From Shimia isoporae (GTDB taxonomy: Bacteria > Pseudomonadota > Alphaproteobacteria > Rhodobacterales > Rhodobacteraceae): a stretch of 64,000 nt of DNA. Positions 1 to 9,136 of the stretch are shown in pieces. The first letter of the stretch is position 1. Every line of letters begins with the position of its first letter. The notes under the pieces are model-generated. The model ran no database searches. It had not been told where the DNA came from and saw nothing but the letters and a program-made list of their open reading frames with translations. The position numbers and the translations under genes were made by a program. The DNA is taken from the NCBI RefSeq assembly GCF_004346865.1, contig NZ_SMGR01000002.1:1-64000 (forward strand). The letters are read 5' to 3'.

Positions 1-95
1 ATCGCTGCCGTCAGAGTGGTTTTACCGTGGTCAACGTGACCAATGGTGCCGATGTTGCAGTGCGGTTTACTGCGCTCAAACTTTTCCTTAGCCAT
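1..95 (-). CDS. tuf: Elongation factor Tu, N-terminal fragment (truncated by window edge)
   Basis: The reverse strand from 95 encodes [20 protein letters not shown] followed by [11 protein letters not shown], the very conserved EF-Tu start with the G1 P-loop [10 protein letters not shown]-Tu is the GTPase that delivers aminoacyl-tRNA to the ribosome. The ATG at 95-93 has an AAGG Shine-Dalgarno element just upstream. Only about 31 codons are inside the window; the rest lies beyond base 1. Whether this is tufA or tufB cannot be told from here. Confidence 0.97.
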   Translation of the reverse strand, partial: MAKEKFERSKPHCNIGTIGHVDHGKTTLTAA

Positions 96-119
96 TTCGG
101 GCGCCTTCTAAGTGTTAGG

Positions 120-134
120 GGGTCGTAACGACCC
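120..134. promoter_or_regulatory. Small perfect inverted repeat in the tuf 5' leader
   Basis: GGGTCGTAACGACCC is a perfect palindrome (6-bp arms, 3-base loop) 25 bp upstream of the tuf start codon, between tuf and the upstream lipoprotein gene. It could be a leader hairpin, an operator, or a weak terminator of the upstream gene; there is no T-tract in the tuf direction, which argues against a standard terminator. Confidence 0.35.
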
Positions 135-194
135 GTTTACCTCTACCGCGCGCGACATATTGGTTTGCGCGGGAAAAATCAAGCGGGCTTTCGC

Positions 195-812
195 TTAACG
201 CAGCTCATCCAGCTGCTTCTTGCGTTCCGCGCGCTCTTGAGCACTGTCTTTCCAGCACTCTTTCTGAACTTCAGGTGGTACATTGTCAGCCAGACATGCG
301 CGGTTGTCGTGCATCCACTCTTCGATCTGCTTCGCAGCATTGTAGGTGAGATTCGCCATCTGCTCTTCGGCAGTCATGGTCATTCCAGAGCTCACCCCGA
401 TGGTTGTAAAGCTTTCCAACACGACAAACTCGCGCGCTTCGTCATTGAATTTGCCGCCAGCGCGATCGTCCCATGCGGTCACGGTGATGATCAGCGCGGA
501 CTTCGGAGACAAGACCAGCGGCACACCGTTTTGAGCAAGCACGTAGCCCGAAATGTTGATGCCAAAGTGCACAACCCGGTCGCCGTCATAACGACCGAAA
601 CGCGCATCCACGGCGTTCTTCATCGATGCGATGAACTCGTCCTTGTCGGCCGGACGCGACAGCGGGCCACGCTGGAATTGCGGCGCAACCACAATGTTGT
701 GACCAAGGACAAAATCGCCCAGATCCTTTTTCGGGTCGCTCACCGGACCGCTTGGCGCGGTACAAGACACCAGCGCAGCCAGTGCTGCGATGCAAACTGC
801 CAATCGGATCAT
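195..812 (-). CDS. Predicted lipoprotein of unknown function
   Basis: The 205-residue product starts with a lipoprotein signal peptide (residues 1-17, lipobox LVSC with Cys17 as the lipidation site), so it should be anchored in the inner or outer membrane facing the periplasm. The mature part has no domain I can name; it has a mixed alpha/beta appearance with an Ala/Glu/Arg-rich C-terminal helix and three further cysteines. It sits upstream of tuf on the same strand and is divergent from the P450 gene. I do not recognise it; the lipoprotein call rests only on the signal peptide. Confidence 0.8.
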   Translation of the reverse strand: MIRLAVCIAALAALVSCTAPSGPVSDPKKDLGDFVLGHNIVVAPQFQRGPLSRPADKDEFIASMKNAVDARFGRYDGDRVVHFGINISGYVLAQNGVPLVLSPKSALIITVTAWDDRAGGKFNDEAREFVVLESFTTIGVSSGMTMTAEEQMANLTYNAAKQIEEWMHDNRACLADNVPPEVQKECWKDSAQERAERKKQLDELR

Positions 813-951
813 GCTCGAAAGTCCCTCTTATCTTCTTTGCAAGTGGCATAGCCGATGCCCGCGCTTCGCGCAATCGTGGGCTATGCGCACAGCGGTGATC
901 ACTTTAAGCTGATTGTACGTATTCCGAAGGAAACCTCGTCAGGAGTTTGCC

Positions 952-2325
952 TTGCATCCGCCGTCTGCCAACGTCAACGACCGATTGCCGCCAGTGCACG
1001 TGCCACTCGCGACTGAACCTCTTGGTATTATGGGCTCTTTGAAAGCCGCGCGCAGCAACCTCCTGTCGATCCTGCCGGAGATTGCCGTGCGTCAGCCCAT
1101 GGTTTCAGGTCAAACCGGCATCCGCTGGCACATGATTATGGACCCCGGAGCAATCCGACGGGTTTTGCTGGAAAACGTTGATAACTATCCGAAGTCGAAG
1201 GCCACCAAGAACATTCTGCGCCCCGCCATCGGTGACAGTCTGTTTATTGCCGAAGGTGCCCACTGGCGTTGGCAACGACGTGCCGCCGCTCCGGTATTTA
1301 GCCAGCGAAACATGCTGTCGCTTGCTCCGGTAATGAGCGCCGCCGCCCTTCGTGCCGTCGACCGAGTCGCAGCAGCGGGAAATCGCGCCGTGGATTTTCA
1401 GGACGAGATGGTGCGAACAACATTTGATGTGATCTCCGAAGTCACCTTTTCGGGAGACGGGAGTTTTGATGCCGATGCCGTACATCGTGCCATCGATTTA
1501 TACATTGCCGAAGCCGGAAAAGTCTCGCTTCTGGACATGCTCGGCGTACCCGATTGGGTGCCGCGCCCGGGGCGTGTTTTTTCCGGAAAAGCCGTTGGGA
1601 AAATGAAATCCGTGGCAGACGAAGCCATCGAGGCGCGGCGCAAACGCGGTGCAAGCGATGTCCCGGACCTACTTGATCTTCTGATGGCCGGCGAGGATCC
1701 GGAAACGGCCAAATCCATGAACACGTCAGAACTCCGTGACAACCTGCTGACGTTCATTGTGGCGGGTCATGAAACGACCGCTCTGACCCTGGCGTGGTCA
1801 CTCTATCTTTGTGCCTACGATCAGGACGTGCAGGAACGGGCAAGAGTTGAAGCTCAACGGTGCATGTCCGGCGCTGCTCCGACGGGAGAGGAAGCCGCAA
1901 AGATGCCGCTCATCCGCCAGATCGTGGACGAGGCGCTGCGGTTGTATCCACCTGCGGGCATCATTTCACGTACCGCGCAGGCGCCTGACGTCCTGTGCGC
2001 CCGCGATATCCGCCCGGGCGACACCGTGATGATCCCGATCTACGCCCTGCACCGCAATCACATGCTCTGGGACAATCCGAATGCTTTCGATCCGTCGCGC
2101 TTTGCTGACAAAAAATCCGTTGATCGATATGCCTATCTGCCTTTTGGGGACGGACCACGCATTTGCATAGGCGCAAGCTTTGCCATCCAGGAGGCCGTGA
2201 TCATTCTCGCCACGCTACTGGCCCGGTTCCGGTTCGAACTTGTCGAAGGGCGCGATCCGGATCCGGTGATGATCCTCACGCTGAGACCTGACGACGGGGT
2301 CTGGCTCACCGCTAAACCCGTGTAA
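952..2325 (+). CDS. Cytochrome P450
   Basis: A 457-residue soluble bacterial P450, a heme-thiolate monooxygenase. Visible hallmarks: I-helix oxygen-binding motif AGHETT (about residues 271-276), K-helix ExxR in EALRLYPP (about 327-330) and the heme-binding loop FGDGPRICIG (about 398-407) with Cys405 as the axial iron ligand. The start chosen is TTG at 952, preceded by AGGAG at 941-945 with a 6-nt spacer; an in-frame TTG at 913 has no such element. No ferredoxin or ferredoxin reductase gene is adjacent, so the redox partner must be elsewhere. The substrate cannot be inferred from neighbours. Confidence 0.93.
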   Translation: MHPPSANVNDRLPPVHVPLATEPLGIMGSLKAARSNLLSILPEIAVRQPMVSGQTGIRWHMIMDPGAIRRVLLENVDNYPKSKATKNILRPAIGDSLFIAEGAHWRWQRRAAAPVFSQRNMLSLAPVMSAAALRAVDRVAAAGNRAVDFQDEMVRTTFDVISEVTFSGDGSFDADAVHRAIDLYIAEAGKVSLLDMLGVPDWVPRPGRVFSGKAVGKMKSVADEAIEARRKRGASDVPDLLDLLMAGEDPETAKSMNTSELRDNLLTFIVAGHETTALTLAWSLYLCAYDQDVQERARVEAQRCMSGAAPTGEEAAKMPLIRQIVDEALRLYPPAGIISRTAQAPDVLCARDIRPGDTVMIPIYALHRNHMLWDNPNAFDPSRFADKKSVDRYAYLPFGDGPRICIGASFAIQEAVIILATLLARFRFELVEGRDPDPVMILTLRPDDGVWLTAKPV

Positions 2326-2331
2326 GAAAAC

Positions 2332-2368
2332 AGACGTTTTGCCGACGTAATACCGACGTTATGCAGAC
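2332..2368. repeat. Three-unit 11-bp tandem repeat element, copy 1
   Basis: Three contiguous 11-mers lie just after the P450 stop: AGACGTTTTGC (2332), CGACGTAATAC (2343) and CGACGTTATGC (2354), followed by AGAC. A second element of the same build occurs at 43241-43277; the shared 27 bases differ at only two positions. Both copies are intergenic. An 11-bp period is close to one helical turn, so it may be a protein-binding array, but it could also be a dispersed repeat family. Function unknown. Confidence 0.7.
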
Positions 2369-2467
2369 AGCCGTTTTGACAGATTGCGCCCGCACCTTTC
2401 TGGCTTACGCGCGGCTTAAGCCGGCGGCCTGAGCCTTGGGTATTTGTGACCAGAAAGAAGGCCTGAC

Positions 2468-4804
2468 CTAGTCAAAGGTGAAGGTTTTTGGGAAACCGTA
2501 GGGCGCCTTTTTACCGACGCCGGCGCGCTTGCCCAGCCAATCGGACATGTCCGGTTCGTGCCGCGTCTTTCCCCCCATGGACCAGCTGAGCCCCTCTTCC
2601 CAATTGAAGGTCGTGATGTCGCTCAGTCCACCATCCAGTTCCAGAGTTCCCTGTCGCCCGCGCGCCATGTTGTATTTTTGGATGCGCACACCCTTGCCAC
2701 GCCCCAGTTCGGGCATTTCGGAAATCGGGAAGACAAGGAAGCGGCCGTTTTTAGACACAACAGCGACGTGGTCGCCCGACACAGGCTTACAAATTTGAGC
2801 CCGGATGTCGTCCTTTACGTTGAGCACCTGTTTGCCTGTGCGCGTCTGCGCAATAACGTCTTTTTCTGGCACGACAAACCCGTCGCCGGCACTAGAGGCC
2901 ACCAGTAGCCTGCGCTCTTTGTCATGCACAAAAATGTCAACAATCTCAGCCTCGTTTGGCAAATCAACCATCAAGCGCAAAGGCTCTCCCATGCCACGTC
3001 CACCCGGCAAGTTCGCGGCGCTGAGCGTGTAAAACCGCCCGTTTGTCGCAAAGACCAGCAGCCGGTCCGTCGTTTCAGCGTGGAATATGAACCTCGGTCC
3101 GTCACCATCCTTGAACTTGAGTTCACGGGACAGATCGATATGACCAGACATGGCGCGGATCCAGCCCATCTGCGAACAAACAATCGTCACCGGTTCACGG
3201 TCGATCATCGCTTCGATCGGAACGTCTTCGACCTCTCCCGCTTCAGCAAATTGTGTGCGGCGTGCACCGCCTTCGTAGTCTTTGCCAAAAAGCTTTTTAG
3301 CTTCCTTCAACTGCTCCGAAATCCGCTCCCACTGAAGGCCTTCACTGTCGAGCAAATCCTCAAGACCGGCACGTTCCTCCATAAGCGCATCGCGTTCTCG
3401 GATAAGTTCAAGCTCTTCCAGTCGGCGCAAGCTACGAAGGCGCATGTTCAAGATGGCTTCTGCCTGCACCTCCGTCAGTTCGCCCTCTCCCTTGGCTGGC
3501 AGAGGCGATTTATAGTCTGCTTCGGAGGTAGCTCGAACGTGCTCGATTCCCCAGTCCTCGGCCATAAGAGCCTGTTTGGGAGCGTCGTCGTAGCGGATAA
3601 TATCGATCACACGGTCCAGATTTAGGAACGCAATGATAAAGCCTTCCAAAACCTCCAAACGGTGGTCGATCTTCTCCATTCGGTGTTTGGATCGACGGAT
3701 TAGGACCTCACGCCGGAAATCCAAAAACGCACGCAGCACTTCCTTCATGGAACATACTTTGGGCGTCACACCGTCGATCAGCACGTTCATGTTCAAGGAA
3801 AAGCGCACTTCGAGATCCGAGGTCCGGAACAGCATATTCATAAGAACGTCCGGATCCACGTTCTTGGATTTGGGTTCCAGGATCAGGCGAATGTCATCGG
3901 CGCTTTCGTCCCGAACATCGCCAAGGATCGGCACCTTCTTCGTCTGAATGACTTCTGCCAGTTTCTCTATCAAGCGCGATTTTTGCACCTGATAGGGGAT
4001 TTCCGTGACGACAATCTGCCACTGGCCGCGACCCAAGTCTTCTTTTTCCCACTTGGCGCGCAAACGGAATGAACCGCGTCCAGTCCGATAGGCCTGCGCG
4101 ATATTTTCCTTTGGCTCGACGATCACGCCGCCGGTCGGAAAATCCGGCCCCGGAACATAGTTCAGCAGGGTATCATCGCGCACATCCGGCGTCTTGATCA
4201 TATGAAGGCAGGCGTCGCACAGCTCGGAAATATTGTGCGGCGGAATGTTGGTTGCCATCCCAACCGCAATCCCACTGGCACCGTTGGCCAGCAGGTTCGG
4301 GAAAGTGGCTGGCAAGACGACCGGTTCGTTCAGCGTCCCGTCATAATTTTCACGGAAATCAACAGCGTTTTCGTTGAGACCTTCCAGCATGGCTTCTGCC
4401 ACAGAGGTCATCCGCGCCTCGGTGTATCGGCTCGCAGCTGGATTATCGCCGTCGATATTCCCGAAATTACCCTGACCATCGACCAGCGGATATCGGACGT
4501 TAAAATCCTGTGCCAAACGCGCCATCGCGTCATAGATCGCGGCGTCGCCGTGCGGGTGATAATTGCCCATCACATCGCCCGAAATCTTTGCAGACTTACG
4601 GAATCCTCCGGACGACGACAACTTGAGCTCGCGCATCGCATAGAGAATGCGGCGATGCACCGGCTTCAACCCGTCTCGTGCGTCAGGCAGAGCCCGATGC
4701 ATGATCGTGCTGAGTGCATAGGTCAGATAGCGCTCGCCAATCGCACGGCGCAGCGGTTCAGTCACATTCTGGGCGGAGAAATCGTCGTCGATCAGGTCGG
4801 TCAT
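2468..4804 (-). CDS. parC: DNA topoisomerase IV subunit A
   Basis: 778 residues, type IIA topoisomerase A subunit, which with ParE decatenates daughter chromosomes. The breakage-reunion domain is at the N-terminus with catalytic Tyr127 in [10 protein letters not shown]; the C-terminal half carries the beta-pinwheel repeats. The length and the shortened C-terminal domain fit ParC rather than GyrA. In the quinolone-determining loop [10 protein letters not shown] (83-92) the position equivalent to E. coli ParC Ser80 is Ala88 and Glu84 is Asp92. ATG at 4804 is the first start. It faces the P450 gene tail to tail and is divergent from the SH3 gene. Confidence 0.95.
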   Translation of the reverse strand: MTDLIDDDFSAQNVTEPLRRAIGERYLTYALSTIMHRALPDARDGLKPVHRRILYAMRELKLSSSGGFRKSAKISGDVMGNYHPHGDAAIYDAMARLAQDFNVRYPLVDGQGNFGNIDGDNPAASRYTEARMTSVAEAMLEGLNENAVDFRENYDGTLNEPVVLPATFPNLLANGASGIAVGMATNIPPHNISELCDACLHMIKTPDVRDDTLLNYVPGPDFPTGGVIVEPKENIAQAYRTGRGSFRLRAKWEKEDLGRGQWQIVVTEIPYQVQKSRLIEKLAEVIQTKKVPILGDVRDESADDIRLILEPKSKNVDPDVLMNMLFRTSDLEVRFSLNMNVLIDGVTPKVCSMKEVLRAFLDFRREVLIRRSKHRMEKIDHRLEVLEGFIIAFLNLDRVIDIIRYDDAPKQALMAEDWGIEHVRATSEADYKSPLPAKGEGELTEVQAEAILNMRLRSLRRLEELELIRERDALMEERAGLEDLLDSEGLQWERISEQLKEAKKLFGKDYEGGARRTQFAEAGEVEDVPIEAMIDREPVTIVCSQMGWIRAMSGHIDLSRELKFKDGDGPRFIFHAETTDRLLVFATNGRFYTLSAANLPGGRGMGEPLRLMVDLPNEAEIVDIFVHDKERRLLVASSAGDGFVVPEKDVIAQTRTGKQVLNVKDDIRAQICKPVSGDHVAVVSKNGRFLVFPISEMPELGRGKGVRIQKYNMARGRQGTLELDGGLSDITTFNWEEGLSWSMGGKTRHEPDMSDWLGKRAGVGKKAPYGFPKTFTFD

Positions 4805-4958
4805 AAAGCGGTGATACCCAAGCCCGCGACGCCGGTAAAGCAGATGGATGGGGACAATTCAGGTTTTTTCCCCTCAGAATCGACTCCTGCCCTCGATAAT
4901 CTGCTATTGTGACGCGTGCCTTTGTAGTGACGTGCCTAATATTTTCGGAGATTTCATA

Positions 4959-5585
4959 GTGAACAAGTTTGTTGTTGTCAGTTTTGCGTTCATGGGATGG
5001 GCGTTTTACGAACTCAGCGGCGGTTCCGATTTTGAACCGACGTACCGTCGCGACGTTGTAGAGGCTCAATCCCAGAAATCCCCTGTTACTCCTGAACCCG
5101 CGCGCATCACTGCAACGCCGATTGAACCTGTTGTGACCAAAGCTGCCGCCGTCGTTCCCACCGTGCAACGCAAAGAGGAAGCGATTGTGGAGACCGTAGC
5201 AGCGCCCACTTCGGTTCAAACGCCGCTTCTCGCAGTCGACGCGTCCACCACTGCCAATTTTGCCACTCCCCAAGGTTCAACGCCATCACTCACGGACGCC
5301 CTTTCCGATAAGGTAATTGAAACGCAGCCTGCTCTGATCAAACTGGGCGAAACCACGCTCATTTTGCCTGAAGTCAAAAAGGACTTTCGGTCAGTAAACG
5401 GATCGCGTGTGAATTTGCGCGGCGGCCCTGGCACCTCTTTTGGCGTTCTGGGCGTGTTGGTGCGTGATCAAGAAGTCGAAGTGCTGCGCGACGAGGGTAA
5501 AGGATGGGTCAAGCTCCGCGATCAAGAGACCGGAAAAGTTGGCTGGATGGCGGCAAAAATGCTTTCACCTCTTCCCTCTGAGTAA
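4959..5585 (+). CDS. SH3-domain protein with N-terminal membrane anchor
   Basis: A 208-residue protein. The N-terminus (VNKFVVVSFAFMGWAFYELS) is a short hydrophobic anchor or signal, followed by a long low-complexity Ala/Pro/Thr/Val linker (about 30-140) and a C-terminal bacterial SH3 domain with the signature VNLRGGPGTSFGVLGVL and GWVKLRD. Bacterial SH3 domains usually bind cell-wall material, so a periplasmic envelope role is likely. The GTG start at 4959 is chosen because GGAG lies 8 nt upstream; an in-frame ATG further upstream has no such site and would precede the membrane anchor with an implausible stretch. Confidence 0.82.
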   Translation: MNKFVVVSFAFMGWAFYELSGGSDFEPTYRRDVVEAQSQKSPVTPEPARITATPIEPVVTKAAAVVPTVQRKEEAIVETVAAPTSVQTPLLAVDASTTANFATPQGSTPSLTDALSDKVIETQPALIKLGETTLILPEVKKDFRSVNGSRVNLRGGPGTSFGVLGVLVRDQEVEVLRDEGKGWVKLRDQETGKVGWMAAKMLSPLPSE

Positions 5586-5671
5586 CCTTCCAGCCAAGTA
5601 ATTTTGTCAGGATTGACGGCCACACCACTTTTCCCTACGAAAATCCCGACCAATTTACTCGGGACAGAATC

Positions 5672-5968
5672 ATGATCGTCTGCAGTTGCGCACGAATCTC
5701 TGACAAAGACATCCATTCGGCCATCGACTGGATGCGGGCCTCGGACTCTGCAGCAATCATCACACCCGGCAAAATTTATCATGCTCTAGGCAAAGCCCCG
5801 ACCTGCGGAGGCTGCATGAAGCTTTTTGTTGCCTCGATGCGCTCAAACCCTAATCTGGAGGTGCCTGCCGAATTGCGCGGCCTACGTGGCGCACCATCCA
5901 GAAGGAGTGAGAGTGATGAAGGGCGATCCCAAGGTTATCGAGTATCTGAACAAAGCACTGCGGGTTGA
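5672..5968 (+). CDS. bfd: Bacterioferritin-associated ferredoxin
   Basis: Begins [18 protein letters not shown] and carries PTCGGC near residue 45, giving the CxC and CxxC cysteine pairs that hold a [2Fe-2S] cluster in the Fer2_BFD family. Bfd docks on bacterioferritin and reduces core iron for release. At 98 residues it is longer than the roughly 65-residue E. coli protein; the extra C-terminal part (about 70-98) is charged and overlaps the first 53 nt of bfr in another frame. The neighbour bfr confirms the assignment. Confidence 0.9.
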   Translation: MIVCSCARISDKDIHSAIDWMRASDSAAIITPGKIYHALGKAPTCGGCMKLFVASMRSNPNLEVPAELRGLRGAPSRRSESDEGRSQGYRVSEQSTAG

Positions 5969-6404
5969 ACTGACAGCAGTCAGCCAGTTTTGGCTGCACT
6001 ACCGCCTGCAAAAAGACTGGGGCTACGGCAAGCTCGCCAAGAAGATGCGCGAAGAATCCATCGAGGAGATGGAGCACGCCGACAAGCTCATTGACCGCAT
6101 CATCTTTTTGGAAGGCCACCCCAACTTGCAAACGCTCGATCCGTTGCGCATTGGCGAAAACGTGCGTGAAACTCTGGCCTGCGATCTCGAGGCCGAAATG
6201 GAGGCTGTCGCACTCTACTCCGAAGCGCGAAAATTCTGTGCCGAAGTGGGGGACTTCGCCTCTATGGGTCTGTTTGAAGAGTTGATCAACGACGAGCAGG
6301 GCCATATCGACTTCCTCGAAACGCAACTGGAGTTGCACGACACCATCGGTGCGCAAAACTACGGCCAACTGAACGCCGAAAGCGCCGACGAAGTCGACGA
6401 CTAA
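5916..6404 (+). CDS. bfr: Bacterioferritin
   Basis: 162 residues, the usual length for this 24-subunit, heme-containing iron store. All ferroxidase ligands are present at the classic positions: Glu18, Glu51, His54, Glu94, Glu127 and His130, plus heme ligand Met52. The ATG at 5916 is preceded by GAAGGAG at 5901-5907 with an 8-nt spacer. The gene overlaps the 3' end of bfd by 53 nt, so the two are certainly co-transcribed; an upstream in-frame start would add residues not found in the family. Confidence 0.97.
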   Translation: MKGDPKVIEYLNKALRVELTAVSQFWLHYRLQKDWGYGKLAKKMREESIEEMEHADKLIDRIIFLEGHPNLQTLDPLRIGENVRETLACDLEAEMEAVALYSEARKFCAEVGDFASMGLFEELINDEQGHIDFLETQLELHDTIGAQNYGQLNAESADEVDD

Positions 6405-6434
6405 ACCAGCCCGAAGCGGGCAGCCGGGACATCT

Positions 6435-7268
6435 ATGACCAAGAAAACCATTCTGATCACCGGCTGCTCCACGGGTATTGGCCTTGCGGCTGCGCGGGGC
6501 CTTCGCGACAGAGGCTGGCACGTGATCGCCAGTTGCCGAAAACAGCGCGACTGCGACAGGCTTCGCGCTGAAGGGTTCTCCAGCCCGCTGATCGACTATC
6601 GTGATACCGGCACAATAACCACCGGCCTCAAGGAAACACTTTCCGAAACCGGAGGGACGCTCGACGCCGTATTTCACAACGGCGCGCGTGGCCTGCCGGG
6701 GGCGATCGAAGACCTGCCAACTGACGGCTTCCGTGACTTGATGGAGAGTAATCTTCTGGGATGGCACGAACTGACACGTCAGGTTCTCCGCGTGATGCGC
6801 GCGCAAGGGCACGGGCGCATCGTTCTCAATTCGTCCGTTCTAGGCTATGTCTCCATGCGCTATCGCGGCGCCTATGTGTCTACCAAACACGCACTCGAAG
6901 GCTGGGCGGATAGCCTGCGTATCGAACTGCGAGGCACTCCAATATCGGTAAGCCTGATCGAACCCGGCCCAATCACATCAGCGATGCGCAAGAATAACGC
7001 CGAACAGTTCTTTGAGTGGATCGACTGGGAAAACTCGGTTCATTCCGACAGTTACAGATCGGGGCTGGTGGCGCGTTTCAGTGAAGACAAGCAAGGCCTC
7101 GACCCTTTTGAGCTTCCTGCTGAGGCCGTAGTGGAAAAAGTACGACATGCCATCGAAAGCCCGCGCCCGCGCGCCCGCTACCGAGTGACAAAACCAGCGC
7201 ACCTCATGAATTTCCTCCGCCGTGTCTTACCGACCAAAATTCTCGACTGGGTGATCTCGAAAGGCTGA
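6435..7268 (+). CDS. Short-chain dehydrogenase/reductase
   Basis: 277 residues, classical SDR fold. The nucleotide-binding motif TGCSTGIG is at residues 9-16, the NGA motif is in VFHNGARG, and the catalytic set is Ser in VLNSSVLG with YVSTK (Tyr and Lys). The protein ends with a basic, hydrophobic tail. It probably reduces or oxidises a carbonyl/alcohol with NAD(P)(H); the substrate is not indicated. It begins 30 bp after bfr and may be read through from that operon. Confidence 0.9.
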   Translation: MTKKTILITGCSTGIGLAAARGLRDRGWHVIASCRKQRDCDRLRAEGFSSPLIDYRDTGTITTGLKETLSETGGTLDAVFHNGARGLPGAIEDLPTDGFRDLMESNLLGWHELTRQVLRVMRAQGHGRIVLNSSVLGYVSMRYRGAYVSTKHALEGWADSLRIELRGTPISVSLIEPGPITSAMRKNNAEQFFEWIDWENSVHSDSYRSGLVARFSEDKQGLDPFELPAEAVVEKVRHAIESPRPRARYRVTKPAHLMNFLRRVLPTKILDWVISKG

Positions 7269-7355
7269 CCTTCCGTAGATGACCAGCAAGGTAGTTCAGT
7301 TTTGCCCCGTGAGGGTCTATCACTGGGCGCGTTCACCAGAGATAGGAGCAGAATC

Positions 7356-7559
7356 ATGGCCGACGATCCCCTCTTTTGGGTTGCCGCTATCGCCTGTTTT
7401 GCGGTGCTGTTCATTTTGATGATCGGCGTCGGCGGCTTTGCCAAAGGCGGCGACTTCAACCGGAAACACGCCAACAAGATCATGCGCCTGCGTATCGGGG
7501 CACAGTTCGTGGCGGTGTTGCTCATTCTTGTGTTTGTCTGGTTCCGGACGGGAGGTTGA
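7356..7559 (+). CDS. HIG1-type twin-transmembrane small protein
   Basis: 67 residues with two hydrophobic segments (about 6-26 and 47-64) separated by a basic hairpin GGDFNRKHANKIMRLRIGAQ. The RLRIGAQ part fits the RxRx3Q core of the hypoxia-induced HIG1 domain, whose members associate with respiratory complexes (cytochrome c oxidase in mitochondria and some bacteria). ATG 7356 is preceded by AGGAG at 7344-7348. The stop is one base before the start of the cobalamin adenosyltransferase gene, so the two are translationally coupled. Confidence 0.8.
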   Translation: MADDPLFWVAAIACFAVLFILMIGVGGFAKGGDFNRKHANKIMRLRIGAQFVAVLLILVFVWFRTGG

Positions 7560-7560
7560 C

Positions 7561-8133
7561 GTGGTTGTTCTGAACAAAATCTATACCCGCACTGGCGACA
7601 AAGGCTCAACTGCGCTGGGTAACGGCGACCGAGTGGCCAAATACGACCTGCGGGTGACCGCCTATGGCACCTCGGATGAGTTAAACTCCACCCTCGGCGT
7701 AGCACGGCTACATGCCGAAGGTGCCATGGACGCCCAACTGTCCTATATACAGAACGACCTTTTTGATCTGGGTGCAGACCTCTGTCGTCCAGATATGGCC
7801 AAGGACGCCGAAAGCGAATACCCACCCCTTCGAATGGCTGAGACCCAGGTTCTCCGGCTGGAAGCCGAGATCGATGCGATGAACGATCGGCTGGAGCCGC
7901 TTCGAAGCTTTATCCTACCCGGAGGTTCGGCTCTTGCCGCCCACCTTCATATTTGCAGAACGGTTGCCCGACGCGCAGAGCGTCTTGCTGTAGAACTTTC
8001 GCAGTCCGAGGAGGTAAATCCGCACGTGATTACCTATCTCAACCGACTATCAGACTGGTTCTTCGTGGCAGCTCGAATTGCAAATGACGACGGTCGTTCT
8101 GACGTGCTTTGGGTTCCCGGCGCGAATCGCTGA
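7561..8133 (+). CDS. PduO/MMAB-type cob(I)alamin adenosyltransferase
   Basis: 190 residues. The N-terminal ATP-binding motif TRTGDKGSTALGNG, the RTVARRAER helix and LNRLSDWFFVAAR are diagnostic of the PduO family, which transfers adenosyl from ATP to cob(I)alamin to make coenzyme B12. The GTG start at 7561 has GGAGG at 7550-7554 inside the end of the HIG1 gene. Adenosylcobalamin would serve methylmalonyl- and ethylmalonyl-CoA mutases in this group; those genes are not in the window. The next genes are etfBA, 244 bp downstream. Confidence 0.93.
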   Translation: MVVLNKIYTRTGDKGSTALGNGDRVAKYDLRVTAYGTSDELNSTLGVARLHAEGAMDAQLSYIQNDLFDLGADLCRPDMAKDAESEYPPLRMAETQVLRLEAEIDAMNDRLEPLRSFILPGGSALAAHLHICRTVARRAERLAVELSQSEEVNPHVITYLNRLSDWFFVAARIANDDGRSDVLWVPGANR

Positions 8134-8152
8134 ATCGGAAGCATTGCGCCGA

Positions 8153-8162
8153 TTGCGCTAAC
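8153..8162 (+). promoter_or_regulatory. TTGCGCTAAC motif upstream of etfBA
   Basis: The ten bases TTGCGCTAAC occur here and twice upstream of pckA (17713 and 17733). The match is exact. It may be a shared operator for genes of acyl-CoA and gluconeogenic metabolism. No regulator is assigned from this window. Confidence 0.4.
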
Positions 8163-8224
8163 ATCGCGCTTGACGCAATCTCCCCTTACGTAACTTTTCT
8201 GCACTGCCGCAATAATCTTGCAAG

Positions 8225-8275
8225 AAACGTAACGTGAAACAGCCAAACGTGACGTCGATACGACGAAACGTGACG
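8225..8275 (+). promoter_or_regulatory. Three AAACGTRACG boxes in the etfBA leader region
   Basis: AAACGTAACG (8225), AAACGTGACG (8245) and AAACGTGACG (8266) recur at 20- and 21-bp intervals, i.e. on the same helix face, 103-153 bp upstream of etfB. This geometry is typical of cooperative binding by a transcription factor. Factor unknown. Confidence 0.5.
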
Positions 8276-8377
8276 ATTTTGCTCTGTTTCATGTGCGCGC
8301 AAGAATATATCAACGCCCATGAGAGCATTGCTTGAGCCGGACCCCGGCTCTGACATTTTGTAAGGAGTCCAACGCCC

Positions 8378-9136
8378 ATGAAGGTACTTGTGCCTGTAAA
8401 GCGCGTGATTGACTACAACGTGAAAGTCCGTGTGAAAGCGGATGGAACCGGTGTCGATCTCGCCAACGTGAAAATGTCGATGAACCCATTCGACGAGATT
8501 GCAGTCGAAGAGGCCATCCGCCTGAAAGAGGCCGGCAAGGCAGACGAGGTTGTCGCCGTTTCCATTGGTGTGAAGCAAGCTCAGGAAACCCTGCGCACCG
8601 CACTGGCCATGGGCGCTGATCGCGCCATTCTGGTGGTTGCAGCTGACAGCGTCGATCAAGACATCGAGCCTCTGGCAGTTGCCAAGATCCTCGCCAAAGT
8701 TGTCGAGGAAGAGCAGCCTGGCCTGGTGCTCTGCGGCAAGCAAGCAATTGACAACGACATGAATGCCACTGGCCAAATGCTGTCCGCCCTTCTCGGTTGG
8801 TCGCAGGCGACATTTGCGTCCGAAGTCGACATCGATGGCGACAACGCTGTTGTAACCCGCGAAGTGGACGGTGGTTTGCAGACCATCAAAGTCTCTACGC
8901 CGACCATCATCTCCGTGGACCTGCGCCTCAACGAGCCGCGCTATGCATCCCTGCCGAACATCATGAAGGCGAAGAAAAAGCCGCTGGATGAGAAGACCGC
9001 TGCCGACTACGGCGTGGACGTCACTCCGCGTCTTGAGGTTGTCAAAACCTCTGAGCCGTCTGAGCGCGCTGCAGGCATCATGGTTGGCTCCGTGGACGAG
9101 CTGGTCGAAAAACTCAAAGAAGCGGGGGCTGTGTAA
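8378..9136 (+). CDS. etfB: Electron transfer flavoprotein beta subunit
   Basis: 252 residues beginning [20 protein letters not shown], typical of EtfB. It forms a heterodimer with EtfA, binds AMP and carries electrons from acyl-CoA dehydrogenases to ETF:ubiquinone oxidoreductase. The family signature region around [17 protein letters not shown] and the NIMKAKKKP loop are present. A GGAG-type site precedes ATG 8378. The stop codon overlaps the etfA start by one base (TAATG). Confidence 0.97.
   Translation: MKVLVPVKRVIDYNVKVRVKADGTGVDLANVKMSMNPFDEIAVEEAIRLKEAGKADEVVAVSIGVKQAQETLRTALAMGADRAILVVAADSVDQDIEPLAVAKILAKVVEEEQPGLVLCGKQAIDNDMNATGQMLSALLGWSQATFASEVDIDGDNAVVTREVDGGLQTIKVSTPTIISVDLRLNEPRYASLPNIMKAKKKPLDEKTAADYGVDVTPRLEVVKTSEPSERAAGIMVGSVDELVEKLKEAGAV

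Noticed and set aside
165..851. Plus-strand 228-codon frame opposite the lipoprotein gene
   Set aside because: It is antisense to a gene with a clear signal peptide and has Arg/His-rich composition typical of a shadow frame.
5850..6812. 320-codon minus-strand frame across bfr and the SDR gene
   Set aside because: Both real genes on the plus strand have complete catalytic motifs; the reverse frame has no recognisable domain.
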